Assembly (NCBI RefSeq): GCF_036311905.1
Contig: NZ_JAZDCH010000025.1
Coordinates: 124,001-188,000 of the forward strand
Length of the DNA stretch: 64,000 nucleotides
Direction: 5' to 3'
From: Brachybacterium sp036311905
Lineage (GTDB): Bacteria > Actinomycetota > Actinomycetes > Actinomycetales > Dermabacteraceae
The notes below the pieces were generated by a model that saw nothing but the letters and a program-made list of their open reading frames with translations, made no database searches and was not told where the DNA came from. Numbering within the stretch: position 1 is the stretch's first letter; each line of letters opens with the position of its first letter. A program made the translations under genes and the position numbers. Shown piece by piece: positions 1-9,007 of this stretch.

Positions 1-1179
1 GAGGACCGCGACACCGAGCCGCAGACCCCGCTGTCCCGTGCGGAGGACTGGGTGGAGGTCGAGCTCGACCTCGGCGAGGGCCCGAAGACCTACCTGCGCG
101 AGACCAACACGATGCCGCAGTGGGCGGGCTCCTCCTGGTACCACCTGCGCTACATCGACCCCACCGAGGACGAGGTGCTGGTGCGGCCCGAGAACGAGGA
201 GTACTGGCTCGGCCCGCAGGGCGAGGGCGCGGTCGGCGGCGTCGACCTGTACGTCGGCGGCGTCGAGCACGCCGTGCTGCACCTGCTGTACGCGCGCTTC
301 TGGCACAAGGTGCTCTTCGACCGCGGTGACGTCTCGAGCCAGGAGCCCTTCCACCGCCTGTTCAACCAGGGCTACATCCAGGCCTTCGCCTACACCGACT
401 CCCGCGGGGTGCACGTGCCCGCGGAGGAGGTCGTCGCGGAGGAGGACGGCACCTTCACCTACCGGGGCGAGCCGGTCACCCAGGAGTACGGGAAGATGGG
501 CAAGTCGCTGAAGAACTCGGTGACCCCGGACGACATGTACGAGGAGTACGGGGCGGACACGCTGCGCGTCTACGAGATGTCGATGGGCCCGCTGGACCTG
601 TCCCGTCCGTGGGAGACCCGCTCCGTGGTCGGCTCGCAGCGCTTCCTGCAGCGGCTGTGGCGCCTCGTGGTCGACGAGGAGAGCGGCGAGCTGCTGGTCT
701 CCGAGGATCCCGCGGACCGCGACACCCTGCGGGCCACCCATCGGGCGATCGACGGGGTGGGCCGGGACATGGCCGGCATGCAGTTCAACACGGCGATCGC
801 GAAGCTGATCGAGCTGGTCAACCACCTCACCAAGGCGGGCGTCTCGCCGCGTGCGGCGATCGAGCCGCTCGTGCTGATGGTCGCGCCGCTCGCCCCGCAC
901 CTCGCGGAGGAGCTGTGGTCCCGGCTCGGGCACGACGGCGGCATCTCGCGCGAGCCCTTCCCGACCGCGGACCCGGAGCTGCTGAAGGCCGACGCGGTCA
1001 CCTGCGTGGTGCAGGTGAAGGGCAAGGTGCGCCACCGCGTCGAAGTCGATCCGGAGATCTCCGAGTCGGACCTCGAGGCGCTGGTGCTGGCCGAGCCGCG
1101 GGTCCAGGAGCTGCTCGCGGGGCAGACGGTGCGGAAGGTCATCGTGCGCGCGCCGAAGATCGTCAACATCGTCGTGTGA
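1..1179 (+). CDS. leuS: Leucyl-tRNA synthetase, C-terminal part (5' truncated by window)
   Basis: This frame is open from the first base, so the gene starts upstream and only the last 392 residues are present. It charges tRNA-Leu with leucine in the cytoplasm. The class I KMSKS loop is visible at about residues 165-169 of the fragment as KMGKS, followed by LKNSV. The stretch before it (TMPQWAGSSWYHLRY) is typical of bacterial LeuRS, and after it come the anticodon-binding helical domain and the small C-terminal domain ending in VRKVIVRAPKIVNIVV. The HIGH motif and editing domain lie outside the window. The gene ends in TGA and is followed by a strong hairpin. Assignment is firm. Confidence 0.96.
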   Translation, partial: EDRDTEPQTPLSRAEDWVEVELDLGEGPKTYLRETNTMPQWAGSSWYHLRYIDPTEDEVLVRPENEEYWLGPQGEGAVGGVDLYVGGVEHAVLHLLYARFWHKVLFDRGDVSSQEPFHRLFNQGYIQAFAYTDSRGVHVPAEEVVAEEDGTFTYRGEPVTQEYGKMGKSLKNSVTPDDMYEEYGADTLRVYEMSMGPLDLSRPWETRSVVGSQRFLQRLWRLVVDEESGELLVSEDPADRDTLRATHRAIDGVGRDMAGMQFNTAIAKLIELVNHLTKAGVSPRAAIEPLVLMVAPLAPHLAEELWSRLGHDGGISREPFPTADPELLKADAVTCVVQVKGKVRHRVEVDPEISESDLEALVLAEPRVQELLAGQTVRKVIVRAPKIVNIVV

Positions 1180-1231
1180 GTCGTTGACCGGCACTGACGC
1201 AGCAGAATCCGTCCTCCGCGACGGGTGACCG

Positions 1232-1265
1232 GCCGGGCCCGGGACCGAGGGTTCCCGGGCCCGGC
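1232..1265 (+). terminator. Hairpin terminator after leuS
   Basis: A perfect 13-bp stem (1232-1244 pairing with 1253-1265) with an 8-nt loop, built around the palindrome CCGGGCCCGG. It begins 52 nt after the leuS stop. There is no U tract, as is common for GC-rich actinobacterial terminators. Confidence 0.8.
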
Positions 1266-1382
1266 GGCATGTCGGCGGGGCGGAACCCCGAGCGCGCGGA
1301 ACCGTTCCTCCCCATTGCCCCGGTATCCACAACGGCGGGAGGAGGGCGGACGTGCGGGGGTCCCGGCTCCTACGGTCGCGAC

Positions 1383-2564
1383 ATGACCAGCATCTGGGGA
1401 TCCGATCCCACCGCCATGGACGAGCTCGCCGAGACCATCCTCGAGAGGGCCGAGCAGCTGCGCGAGCTGTTCGACCGCCTCCGCGAGCGCACCGCCGCCC
1501 TCCGCTGGGAGGGCCCCGACGCCGAGGCCCATCGGGCACGCTTCGGCCAGGTCGACGGCGATCTCCTCGCCGCCTGCCGAGCGCTCGACGAGAGGGGTGC
1601 GCAGATCCGGGAGGAGGCCGCCGAGCAGGAGCGGGCCTCGGCCGCCGACGGCCTCGGCGACCCGCTCGCCGGGGTGCGCGCCGGTTTCCCGCCGCGGGGC
1701 GGGAGCATCCCGCCGTCGCTCCCGGGCTCGGATCCCGTCATGCCGGAGGTCGGCGGCCCGATGGCCCACCACGACCCGATCGGGCTCTTCCGCGACCTCG
1801 AGGACCGGGTGCAGGAGTACGAGGCGGAGCACGGGCCGCTCGGCCCCCTGATCGGCGGGCCCTTCGCCGCTCCCCTCGACCCGGGGGCGCTGCACGGCGC
1901 CTACGGTCCGGGCGAGCTCCCCGAGGGCGAGGCGTTCGCCCCCGACGGGAGCCGGCTCGAGGAGGCGGAGGCCGATCGCCGTCTGTGGCTGAGCAAGATC
2001 CCGGTGGTCGGCGACGTCGCCTCGCTGCCGACGTTCTACGAGGCGGGAGAGGGGTACTACGACGCGGCCCGTCATCGGATGGAGGAGGCGGGGCTCGGCG
2101 CCTACACCGGGGGCATCTCGCTGGTGCAGATCGGGCACGATCTCGGCGGCGCCGCCCTCGGCGAGCGCTCGATGCTCGCCCAGTACATCGACGGGGTGGA
2201 CCGCGGGATCGCCAACGTCTCCCAGACCACCGCGGACGTCTCCACGGCGATCGGGGACCGGGACCTCGGGGGCGTGGTGCGTGCGGTCGAGCGGGGCGGC
2301 TTCCGCCACGCGGAGATCGCGGTGGACACCGTGACCGCGAATCCCCTCCCCTCGGCGGTGGAGGCCGTCGCGAGCGCGAGCGGGCACCTCGGGGAGGGGA
2401 TCGCGCCGTTCAGCCCCGAGGCCGCCGCCCGCCTCGAGCAGTTCGAGCAGAACCAGATGGCACGGCTCGAGCGGGACGAGGCGCGCTGGCAGGCCGCGAT
2501 CGATGCCGAGACCTGGTACGACCGACGCCGCTCCGCGGTGCGGATGCCCTGGGATCCCCGGTGA
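1383..2564 (+). CDS. WXG100-like domain protein of unknown function
   Basis: A 393-residue protein that I do not recognise as a whole. The N-terminal 100 residues form a charged helical hairpin with an LRWEGPDAEAHRARF turn, matching the W-x-G centre of the WXG100/ESX superfamily that is often exported by type VII secretion. A Gly/Pro-rich middle follows, and then a second region (from WLSKIPVVGDVASLPTFYEA) with alternating helical and Gly-rich segments, ending with a charged helix rich in Glu and Arg. There is no signal peptide. The ATG is chosen because TACGGT (1371-1376) ends 6 nt before it, which suggests a leaderless transcript. No ESX ATPase or EccC gene lies in the window, so secretion is only inferred. 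Confidence 0.75.
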   Translation: MTSIWGSDPTAMDELAETILERAEQLRELFDRLRERTAALRWEGPDAEAHRARFGQVDGDLLAACRALDERGAQIREEAAEQERASAADGLGDPLAGVRAGFPPRGGSIPPSLPGSDPVMPEVGGPMAHHDPIGLFRDLEDRVQEYEAEHGPLGPLIGGPFAAPLDPGALHGAYGPGELPEGEAFAPDGSRLEEAEADRRLWLSKIPVVGDVASLPTFYEAGEGYYDAARHRMEEAGLGAYTGGISLVQIGHDLGGAALGERSMLAQYIDGVDRGIANVSQTTADVSTAIGDRDLGGVVRAVERGGFRHAEIAVDTVTANPLPSAVEAVASASGHLGEGIAPFSPEAAARLEQFEQNQMARLERDEARWQAAIDAETWYDRRRSAVRMPWDPR

Positions 2565-2598
2565 TCCGCACCGCGGCCGGGGCGTCGGTCGGCGGGGG

Positions 2599-5271
2599 TC
2601 AGTCCCTGTCGCCCGGGGCCTCCGGAGCGGACGGAGCCGCGCTCCCCGCCTCCGGCTCGGCGTCGCCGACCACGTCGAGGCGCAGCCCGCCGCGGTCCTC
2701 CGCGACGGTGACCCTCACCAACTCGCCGTCGTGGACGGCGCCGCGCAGGATGAGCCGGGCGAGGGCGTCGCCGATCTCCTTCTGCACGAGCCGCTTGAGG
2801 GGGCGTGCCCCGTACAGCGGGTCGAAGCCGGCCTCGGCGAGCCAGGCGGTCGCCGCCCCGTCGACCTCGAGCCGGATCCGACGATCGCTCAGCCGCCCGG
2901 CCACCTCCTGGATCTGCAGCGTGACGATTGAGGAGAGCTGCTCGCGCGAGAGCGACTCGAACATCACCACGTCGTCCAGGCGGTTGAGGAACTCGGGCTT
3001 GAAGGAGGCCCGCACCACCTGCATCACCTTCTCGTGCTTCTCCGCCTCCCCGAGCTGCGGATCCTGCAGGAGATGCGCCCCGAGGTTGGAGGTCAGGATG
3101 AGGATCGAGGAGCGGAAGTCCACGGTCCGCCCCTGGCCGTCGGTGAGGCGGCCGTCGTCGAGCACCTGCAGCAGCACGTCGAAGACATCGGGGTGGGCCT
3201 TCTCGATCTCGTCCAGCAGCACCACCGAGTAGGGGCGGCGCCGGACCGCCTCGGTCAGCTGGCCGCCCTCGTCGTAGCCGACGTACCCGGGGGGCGCTCC
3301 GACCAGGCGGGAGACGGTGTGCTTCTCGCCGTACTCCGACATGTCGATGCGGACCATCGCCCGCTCGTCGTCGAAGAGGAAGTCGGCGAGCGCCTTGGCG
3401 AGCTCGGTCTTGCCCACGCCCGTCGGCCCTAGGAACAGGAAGGAGCCGGTGGGACGGTTCGGGTCGGCGATTCCGGCCCGGGCCCGGCGCACCGCGTCGG
3501 AGACCTCCTGGACGGCGCGCCGCTGACCGATCAGCCGCTGCCCGATGATGTCCTCCATCTCGAGCAGCTTCTCGCTCTCGGCCTGCAGCAGCCGCCCGGC
3601 AGGGATGCCGGTCCAGCTGCCGACCACGTCGGCGATGTCGTCCGGTCCCACGCGCTCGGAGACGAGCGGCCGCGACTGCTCGGAGGCGCCCGCGGCCTCG
3701 TCCTCCTCGGCCTCGACGAGCTGCGCCTTGAGCGCGGGGATGTCGCCGTAGAGGATCTTCGAGGCGGCGGTCAGGTCGCCCTCGCGCTGGGCGCGGTCGG
3801 CCTGCATGCGCAGCTGCTCGAGCTGCGCCTTGAGATCGCCCACGAGGTTCAGCCCGGCCTTCTCCCGCTCCCAGCGGGCCGAGAGCTCGGTCATCGCCTC
3901 GGTGCGATCGGCGAGCTGGGCGCGCACGGACTCGAGCTGCGCCACGCTGCCGGGATCGTCGCTGCCGGCGAGCGCGAGCTCCTCCATCTTCAGCCGGTCC
4001 ACCTGGCGGCGCAGGATGTCCAGCTGCTCCGGCGAGGAGTCCAGCTCCATGCGCTGCCGGGACGCGGCCTCGTCGACCAGGTCGATCGCCTTGTCCGGCA
4101 GCTGCCGACCGGAGATGTAGCGGTTCGACAGCGTCGCCGCAGCGACGAGCGCCGCATCGGTGATCGAGACCTTGTGGTGCGCCTCGTACTTGTCCTTGAG
4201 CCCGCGCAGGATCGTGATGGTGTCCTCGACGCTCGGCTCCCCCACGAAGACCTGCTGGAAGCGGCGCTCGAGCGCGGGGTCCTTCTCGATGTTCTCGCGG
4301 TACTCGTCGAGCGTCGTCGCGCCGACCATGCGCAGCTCGCCGCGGGCGAGCATGGGCTTGAGCATGTTGCCGGCGTCCATCGCGCCGTCGCCCGAGCCAC
4401 CGGCCCCGACGACGGTGTGCAGCTCGTCGATGAAGGTGATGATCTGGCCGTTGCTGGTGCGGATCTCGTCGAGCACCGCCTTCATCCGCTCCTCGAACTC
4501 GCCGCGGTACTTGGATCCCGCGACCATCGAGGAGAGGTCGAGCGAGATCAGCCGCTTGCCGCGCAGCGAGTCGGGGACGTCCCCGGCCACGATCCGCTGG
4601 GCGAGCCCCTCGACGACGGCGGTCTTGCCGACGCCCGGCTCGCCGATCAGCACGGGGTTGTTCTTGGTGCGGCGGCTCAGCACCTGGATCACGCGGCGGA
4701 TCTCGGCGTCGCGGCCGATCACCGGGTCGAGGCGGCCCTCGCGGGCCTGCTCGGTGAGGTCGATGCCGAACTTCTCGAGGCTCTGGAAGGTGCCCTCGGG
4801 GTTCTGGGAGTCCATCTGGTTCATGCGGTCATCTCCTGGGGACAGTCGGGTCACGGCATCGCGGAGAGCGGCGGGGCTCGCGCCGCTCGAAGTCAGCAGG
4901 CGGGCTGCGGCGTCCCGGCCGAGCGCGATGCCGATCATCAGGTGCTCGGTGGACAGATAGGTGCGGCCGACGCGGTCGGCCTCGTGGCGCGCGGCCTCGA
5001 GGGCGTCGAAGCCGGTGCCGACGAAGGTGGGCGAGGCGGCGGAGGCGCCGCTGACCCGCGGGAGGTCCGCGATCGCGGCCTCGGCCCGGGCACGGACCTG
5101 CTCGGGGTCGACACCGACGGCCTCGAGCGCGGCGCGGCCGATGCCGTCGGCCTGCGCGCACAGCGCCGCGAGCAGGTGCAGGGAGCTGATCTGGGGATTG
5201 CCGAGCTCGGCGGCCTGCTGGGCGGCCGCGGTGACGGCCTCCTGGGAACGGGTGGTGAACTGGAACTCCAC
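2599..5271 (-). CDS. clpB: ATP-dependent disaggregase ClpB
   Basis: An 890-residue Hsp100 chaperone that works with DnaK/DnaJ/GrpE to pull apart aggregated proteins. Order: Clp N-domain repeats (residues 1-150), first AAA+ module with Walker A GEPGVGKT (about 210-217), the long coiled-coil middle domain (SSPEQLDILRRQVDRLKMEE onward) that separates ClpB from ClpA, and a second AAA+ module with GPTGVGKT and the IDMSEYGEKHTVSRLVGAPP segment. The start is GTG at 5271, preceded by AGGAAGGAG; the frame stays open further upstream but lacks a better site. A HAIR operator lies 107 nt upstream, so HspR control is expected. The tail after the second AAA+ module (GDAEPEAGSAAPSAPEAPGD) is an acidic Ala/Pro-rich extension. 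Confidence 0.95.
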   Translation of the reverse strand: MEFQFTTRSQEAVTAAAQQAAELGNPQISSLHLLAALCAQADGIGRAALEAVGVDPEQVRARAEAAIADLPRVSGASAASPTFVGTGFDALEAARHEADRVGRTYLSTEHLMIGIALGRDAAARLLTSSGASPAALRDAVTRLSPGDDRMNQMDSQNPEGTFQSLEKFGIDLTEQAREGRLDPVIGRDAEIRRVIQVLSRRTKNNPVLIGEPGVGKTAVVEGLAQRIVAGDVPDSLRGKRLISLDLSSMVAGSKYRGEFEERMKAVLDEIRTSNGQIITFIDELHTVVGAGGSGDGAMDAGNMLKPMLARGELRMVGATTLDEYRENIEKDPALERRFQQVFVGEPSVEDTITILRGLKDKYEAHHKVSITDAALVAAATLSNRYISGRQLPDKAIDLVDEAASRQRMELDSSPEQLDILRRQVDRLKMEELALAGSDDPGSVAQLESVRAQLADRTEAMTELSARWEREKAGLNLVGDLKAQLEQLRMQADRAQREGDLTAASKILYGDIPALKAQLVEAEEDEAAGASEQSRPLVSERVGPDDIADVVGSWTGIPAGRLLQAESEKLLEMEDIIGQRLIGQRRAVQEVSDAVRRARAGIADPNRPTGSFLFLGPTGVGKTELAKALADFLFDDERAMVRIDMSEYGEKHTVSRLVGAPPGYVGYDEGGQLTEAVRRRPYSVVLLDEIEKAHPDVFDVLLQVLDDGRLTDGQGRTVDFRSSILILTSNLGAHLLQDPQLGEAEKHEKVMQVVRASFKPEFLNRLDDVVMFESLSREQLSSIVTLQIQEVAGRLSDRRIRLEVDGAATAWLAEAGFDPLYGARPLKRLVQKEIGDALARLILRGAVHDGELVRVTVAEDRGGLRLDVVGDAEPEAGSAAPSAPEAPGDRD

Positions 5272-5377
5272 GGGGCTCCTTCCTGTCCGGGACGGGCGGC
5301 GCGGAGGCTCGGGCGAGCGCTCCGCGGTGGATGCCGCCGCTCCCGGTGGCCTCCACGGTCTCTGCAACGACTCCAGA

Positions 5378-5398
5378 GTTGAGTCTATTCCGCTCAAC
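5378..5398 (-). promoter_or_regulatory. HAIR (HspR-binding) element of clpB
   Basis: On the minus strand the site reads GTTGAGC-N7-ACTCAAC, a close match to the HspR consensus CTTGAGT-N7-ACTCAAG. A TAGACT hexamer inside it is a plausible -10, so HspR bound here would block clpB transcription. The site lies in the 335-nt region (5272-5606) shared by clpB and the divergent prsW-like gene. Apart from this element and the ribosome-binding sites at the two ends, I see no other structure there. Confidence 0.85.
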
Positions 5399-5606
5399 CC
5401 TGGCGAATCTCGCGGGGCGGGGCGGGGCGGTCCGGGCGGCCGTCCGCCCACCGCGGGACCCGTCCCGGGTGCCCTGGATCGCGGAGGGGACACCCCCGGC
5501 CTGTAGCATCGCATCGGAGCCCGGTGCGTGTCGTGTGGGGGTGCACAACGCCGACCTCGTCCCCGGGATGATCCCTGACCTGCTCGACGTCGAAACCGAG
5601 GCCCTC

Positions 5607-7004
5607 ATGACCCAGTCCCCGTACCCGCCGCAGGGCGGCCAGTACATGCCCAACGGGCGGCCGCGCCCCGGCGCGCCCTCCTCGGCCCCCGGCGCCCCGT
5701 CCTTCCAGTCCCAGCCCCGCTACGTCGACTACGGCAATCCGCGTGCGTACGACACCTCCGTGCGCCCCGCCTCCGGGCTGACCGCCGCCCGCTACGCCCC
5801 GGCGCAGATCCAGCGGCCGCAGCAGGCCCAGCCGCAGTCCGCCTGGGCCACGCAGACCCGGCGCGTCCAGGAGGTCGCCCAGGCGCCCGTCCAGCCGCCC
5901 GCCGTCTCGATCGTGGTGTGGCTCTCCCTCATCGTGCTCGGCTTCCTGGCCCTCGTGGTGCTCGGGTACTTCTTCCTCCAGTTCGTCACCGGCTCGAGCT
6001 CGAACCCGATCTGGTGGCCGATCAGCGCCTTCCTCGCCCTGATCTCACTGGTGCTGATCAGCGGCATGATCTTCCTGGCCGACCGCTGGGACCCCCAGCC
6101 GTTCCCGCTGCTGCTCATCGCGGTCTTCTGGGGCGCGGCGATCGCCGCGGGCCTGAGCTACATCTTCAACACGCTGAACAGCACCATCGTCTACACGGTC
6201 ACGGGCAACGGAGAGCTCGCGAACTGGGTCGGGGCCGTGGTCAGCGCGCCGATCGTCGAGGAGCTCACCAAGGGCCTGGGCCTGCTGCTGCTGCTGATCC
6301 TCGCCCGCCGCTACTTCAACGGCCCGCTCGACGGCATGATCTACGGGACGCTGATCGGCGCGGGCTTCGCCTTCACCGAGAACATCCTCTACTACACCCG
6401 CATGCTCGAGGCCGCAGGCGAGATCGGGCTGCTGATGAACTTCGGGATGCGCGGCATCCTGAACATCTTCGGCCACGCCATCTACACCTCGCTGACCGGC
6501 GTGATCGTGGGCTTCGTGGTCCGCAAGTGGGGCACGATCACGGGCTTCCTGGTGTTCCTGCCCGCGCTTATCCCGGGCATGCTGCTGCACGCCGCCTGGA
6601 ACTTCTTCGCCTCGATGGGCGGCGGCCTCGGGCTGCTCGTGGTGATGTTCGGCGCCGAGATGCTGCTCTCGCTGATCTGGCTGATTTTCATCGTCGTGCT
6701 CATCTGGGACGAATCGCGGCTGACCAAGGTGCGCCTGGGCGACTACGCGAACCAGGGCTGGCTCACCCATGAGGAGGTGGCGATGCTCGCCACCTGGAAG
6801 GGCCGCCGCGAGGGCAAGCGCTGGGCGGACCAGATCGGCGCCCGCAAGGTCATGAAGCGGTTCATCCGCGAGAGCGCGGATCTCGCCTCGATCCGTCAGC
6901 GGCTGCTGGCCGACGGCGCGAACCCGAAGGTGGTCTCGACGGAGTCGATGCTGCTGCAGCGCCTGACCGCCAATCGCCAGGAGCTGCTCTCGTACTCCGG
7001 CTGA
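5607..7004 (+). CDS. PrsW-family intramembrane metalloprotease
   Basis: A 465-residue membrane protein. The first 100 residues are a cytoplasmic Pro/Gln/Ala-rich tail; several hydrophobic helices follow from VSIVVWLSLIVLGFL, and a basic C-terminal domain ends the protein. The PrsW/CPBP-like active-site motifs are all present: VEELTK (E218, E219), FTENILYY (E258, N259), GHAIYTS (H290) and LLHAAWNFF (H328). Bacillus PrsW cleaves an anti-sigma factor in the membrane; here the substrate is unknown. The ATG is chosen because GAGG lies 6 nt upstream. It is divergent from clpB and shares its HAIR-containing intergenic region, so a heat-shock link is possible. A terminator separates it from the convergent S4 gene. 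Confidence 0.88.
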   Translation: MTQSPYPPQGGQYMPNGRPRPGAPSSAPGAPSFQSQPRYVDYGNPRAYDTSVRPASGLTAARYAPAQIQRPQQAQPQSAWATQTRRVQEVAQAPVQPPAVSIVVWLSLIVLGFLALVVLGYFFLQFVTGSSSNPIWWPISAFLALISLVLISGMIFLADRWDPQPFPLLLIAVFWGAAIAAGLSYIFNTLNSTIVYTVTGNGELANWVGAVVSAPIVEELTKGLGLLLLLILARRYFNGPLDGMIYGTLIGAGFAFTENILYYTRMLEAAGEIGLLMNFGMRGILNIFGHAIYTSLTGVIVGFVVRKWGTITGFLVFLPALIPGMLLHAAWNFFASMGGGLGLLVVMFGAEMLLSLIWLIFIVVLIWDESRLTKVRLGDYANQGWLTHEEVAMLATWKGRREGKRWADQIGARKVMKRFIRESADLASIRQRLLADGANPKVVSTESMLLQRLTANRQELLSYSG

Positions 7005-7017
7005 GCGCACAGACGAC

Positions 7018-7072
7018 GAGGGCGGGCCCTCCGGGGCGGATCCGACGGATCCCGATCGGGGCGCCCGCCCTC
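7018..7072. terminator. Bidirectional terminator between prsW-like and S4 genes
   Basis: A 10-bp stem, GAGGGCGGGC (7018-7027) with GCCCGCCCTC (7063-7072), whose 35-nt loop holds smaller inverted repeats. It lies between two convergent genes and overlaps the last bases of the S4 gene. Confidence 0.6.
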
Positions 7073-7541
7073 ACGCGTCCTCGGGCTCGTCCTCGAGCAG
7101 GCGCAACTGCTCGTCGCGGCCGCGCAGCCGATCCAGGGCGCGACGCTCGCGCTTGGTGGGACGCCCGCTGCCGCGGTCCCGGCGGGGCGGCGCCGCGGCG
7201 AGCTGCGGGGGCGGCTCGGGGCTGTGGTCCACGTAGGCGGTCCGGGCCACGGGCGCCCCGACCCGCTTGACGAGGATCATCGTGACCACCACGATCCGCT
7301 CCCGGCCCGCGGTGCGGATCCGCAGCTCGTCCCCGACGACGATGCGCTGGGCGGCCTTGACCGGCTCCCCGTTCCGGCGCACGTGCCCGGCACGGCAGGC
7401 GGCCGTGGCCGCGGAGCGGGTGGGCATCAGCCGGGCGCTCCACAGCCAGACGTCCAGGCGCACCGACGTCGGCCCTGTCGCCCCGGGTGGGGGCAGCGGC
7501 CGGGAGGAAGCCGCCTCGGAGGTCGTCCCGTCCCCGGTCAT
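7071..7541 (-). CDS. S4-domain RNA-binding protein (Hsp15-like)
   Basis: A 156-residue protein with a single S4 RNA-binding domain (VRLDVWLWSARLMPTRSAA through the RAGHVRRNGEPV turn), followed by a basic, Arg-rich tail. The domain arrangement is that of Hsp15/YrfH proteins, which bind stalled 50S subunits carrying nascent chains. The ATG at 7541 overlaps the stop of the upstream amidase gene as ATGA, so translation is probably coupled. An in-frame upstream ATG would place the start inside the amidase and is not needed. It is the last gene of the 9854-7071 cluster. Confidence 0.82.
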   Translation of the reverse strand: MTGDGTTSEAASSRPLPPPGATGPTSVRLDVWLWSARLMPTRSAATAACRAGHVRRNGEPVKAAQRIVVGDELRIRTAGRERIVVVTMILVKRVGAPVARTAYVDHSPEPPPQLAAAPPRRDRGSGRPTKRERRALDRLRGRDEQLRLLEDEPEDA

Positions 7542-9007
7542 GCGTCGACGGGCTCGCGCACGAGCGGCCACGGATCATGGGCCTCGAGCTGGGCCGCGAG
7601 CCGCAGCAGGAGCAGGTCATCGCCCGCTTGGGTCGCCCCGAGCTGCACCCCGAGCGGGAGCTCGACCCCGTCGATCCGCTCCCGGTGCAGCGGCACGGCG
7701 AGGGCGGCCCTGCCGGTCATGTTCCAGGTGCTCGTGAACGGGGTGAACGCGCGCTGCGCGTCGAAGTCGTCCTCGCCGCGGTCCAGCTGCAGGGTCTCGG
7801 GCAGGGCGGGCGGTCCGGCGAGCGCCGGGGAGAGGATCACGTCGAAGGGGGCGAAGGCCTCCCCGGTGCGGCGCGCGAGGGACTGCACCCCGGAGTGGGC
7901 GAGGGCGAGCTCCGCCCCGGAGTATGCCCGCCCGCGCTCCCGCAGCCAACGGGTCAGCTCGAGCAGCTGCGCCTCCTGCTCCGCGGCGAGCGGCAGGGTC
8001 GCCGCGCCGACGGTCCACAGGGGCATGAACGTGGTCCACTCCTCGGCGGTGAACGGGGCGGGCACCTCGATCAGCTCGTGGCCGAGCTCGTGCAGCAGCC
8101 CCACCGCGCGGTCGACGCCGCGCAGCGCGGCGGGATGGATCACGGTCTCGGCGGCGAGCGGCTCGCGCAGCACCCCGATCCGCAGCGGGCGCAGCGGGCC
8201 GGCGAGCCCGGCGAGATAGCCGCCGGGTTCCGCCCGGAGCGGGGTGGCGTCCCCCGGGAGCTGCGCGGCGATCACGTCGAGTCCGGCGGCGACGTCGGCG
8301 ACGGTGCGGGCGAGGATCCCGTCGGTCACCAGCCCCATGCCCTCGGTGCCGTAGGGGCCGGGCGAGACGAGGCCGCGCGAGGGCTTCAGACCGAGCACGC
8401 CGCAGCAGGCTGCCGGGATCCGGACCGAGCCGCCCCCGTCGGAACCGTGCGCGATCGGGACGATGCCCGAGGCGACGGCGGCGCCCGCTCCCCCGCTGGA
8501 TCCCCCGGCGGTGCGCCGCAGGTCCCAGGGGGTGCGCGCGGGGGCGCCGGTGGCGGGCTCGGTGTAGCAGGGCATCCCGAACTCGGGGGTGCTGGTCTTG
8601 CCGACGGTCAGGGTGCCGGCGTCGAGCAGCCGCTGGGCGACGCCGTCGGTGACCTCGGCGACCGTGCCGCGCAGGGCGAGGCTGCCGGCCTCGAAGGGCT
8701 CCCCCGCGATGCGGGAGAGGTCCTTGATCGGCAGAGGGACGCCGAGCAGCGGCCGCTCGGCCGCGAGCTCCTCGAGGCGGCCGTGGCGACGGGCGTCCTC
8801 GAGCTGGGCGGCGACCTCCTCGGCCTGGCGCCGGGTGAGGTCCTCGAGGACATGGGCGAAGGCGCCCACGCGCGCGCCGACGGAGCGGGCCCGCTCGAGG
8901 GCGACCTCGGCGAGCTCGCGCACGTCGAGCTCCCCGCGACGCAGCGCGGCGGCGGTGCCGAGGGCCGAGAGCGGTGCGTCGGCGTCCGGTAGAGACTCCG
9001 CGCTCAT
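7538..9007 (-). CDS. Amidase-signature hydrolase
   Basis: A 489-residue amidase-signature enzyme that hydrolyses a carboxylic amide; the substrate cannot be read from sequence. The Ser-cisSer-Lys triad is visible: Lys95 in PLPIKDLSR, the cis-Ser in AGGSSGGAGAAVASG (S170/S171) and nucleophile Ser194 in GSDGGGSVRIPAACC. Length is normal for the family. No GatB or GatC gene is adjacent, and the C-terminal half resembles stand-alone amidases more than GatA. It starts with an ATG overlapping the stop of the phosphatase gene (ATGA), and its own stop overlaps the start of the S4 gene. Confidence 0.9.
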   Translation of the reverse strand: MSAESLPDADAPLSALGTAAALRRGELDVRELAEVALERARSVGARVGAFAHVLEDLTRRQAEEVAAQLEDARRHGRLEELAAERPLLGVPLPIKDLSRIAGEPFEAGSLALRGTVAEVTDGVAQRLLDAGTLTVGKTSTPEFGMPCYTEPATGAPARTPWDLRRTAGGSSGGAGAAVASGIVPIAHGSDGGGSVRIPAACCGVLGLKPSRGLVSPGPYGTEGMGLVTDGILARTVADVAAGLDVIAAQLPGDATPLRAEPGGYLAGLAGPLRPLRIGVLREPLAAETVIHPAALRGVDRAVGLLHELGHELIEVPAPFTAEEWTTFMPLWTVGAATLPLAAEQEAQLLELTRWLRERGRAYSGAELALAHSGVQSLARRTGEAFAPFDVILSPALAGPPALPETLQLDRGEDDFDAQRAFTPFTSTWNMTGRAALAVPLHRERIDGVELPLGVQLGATQAGDDLLLLRLAAQLEAHDPWPLVREPVDA

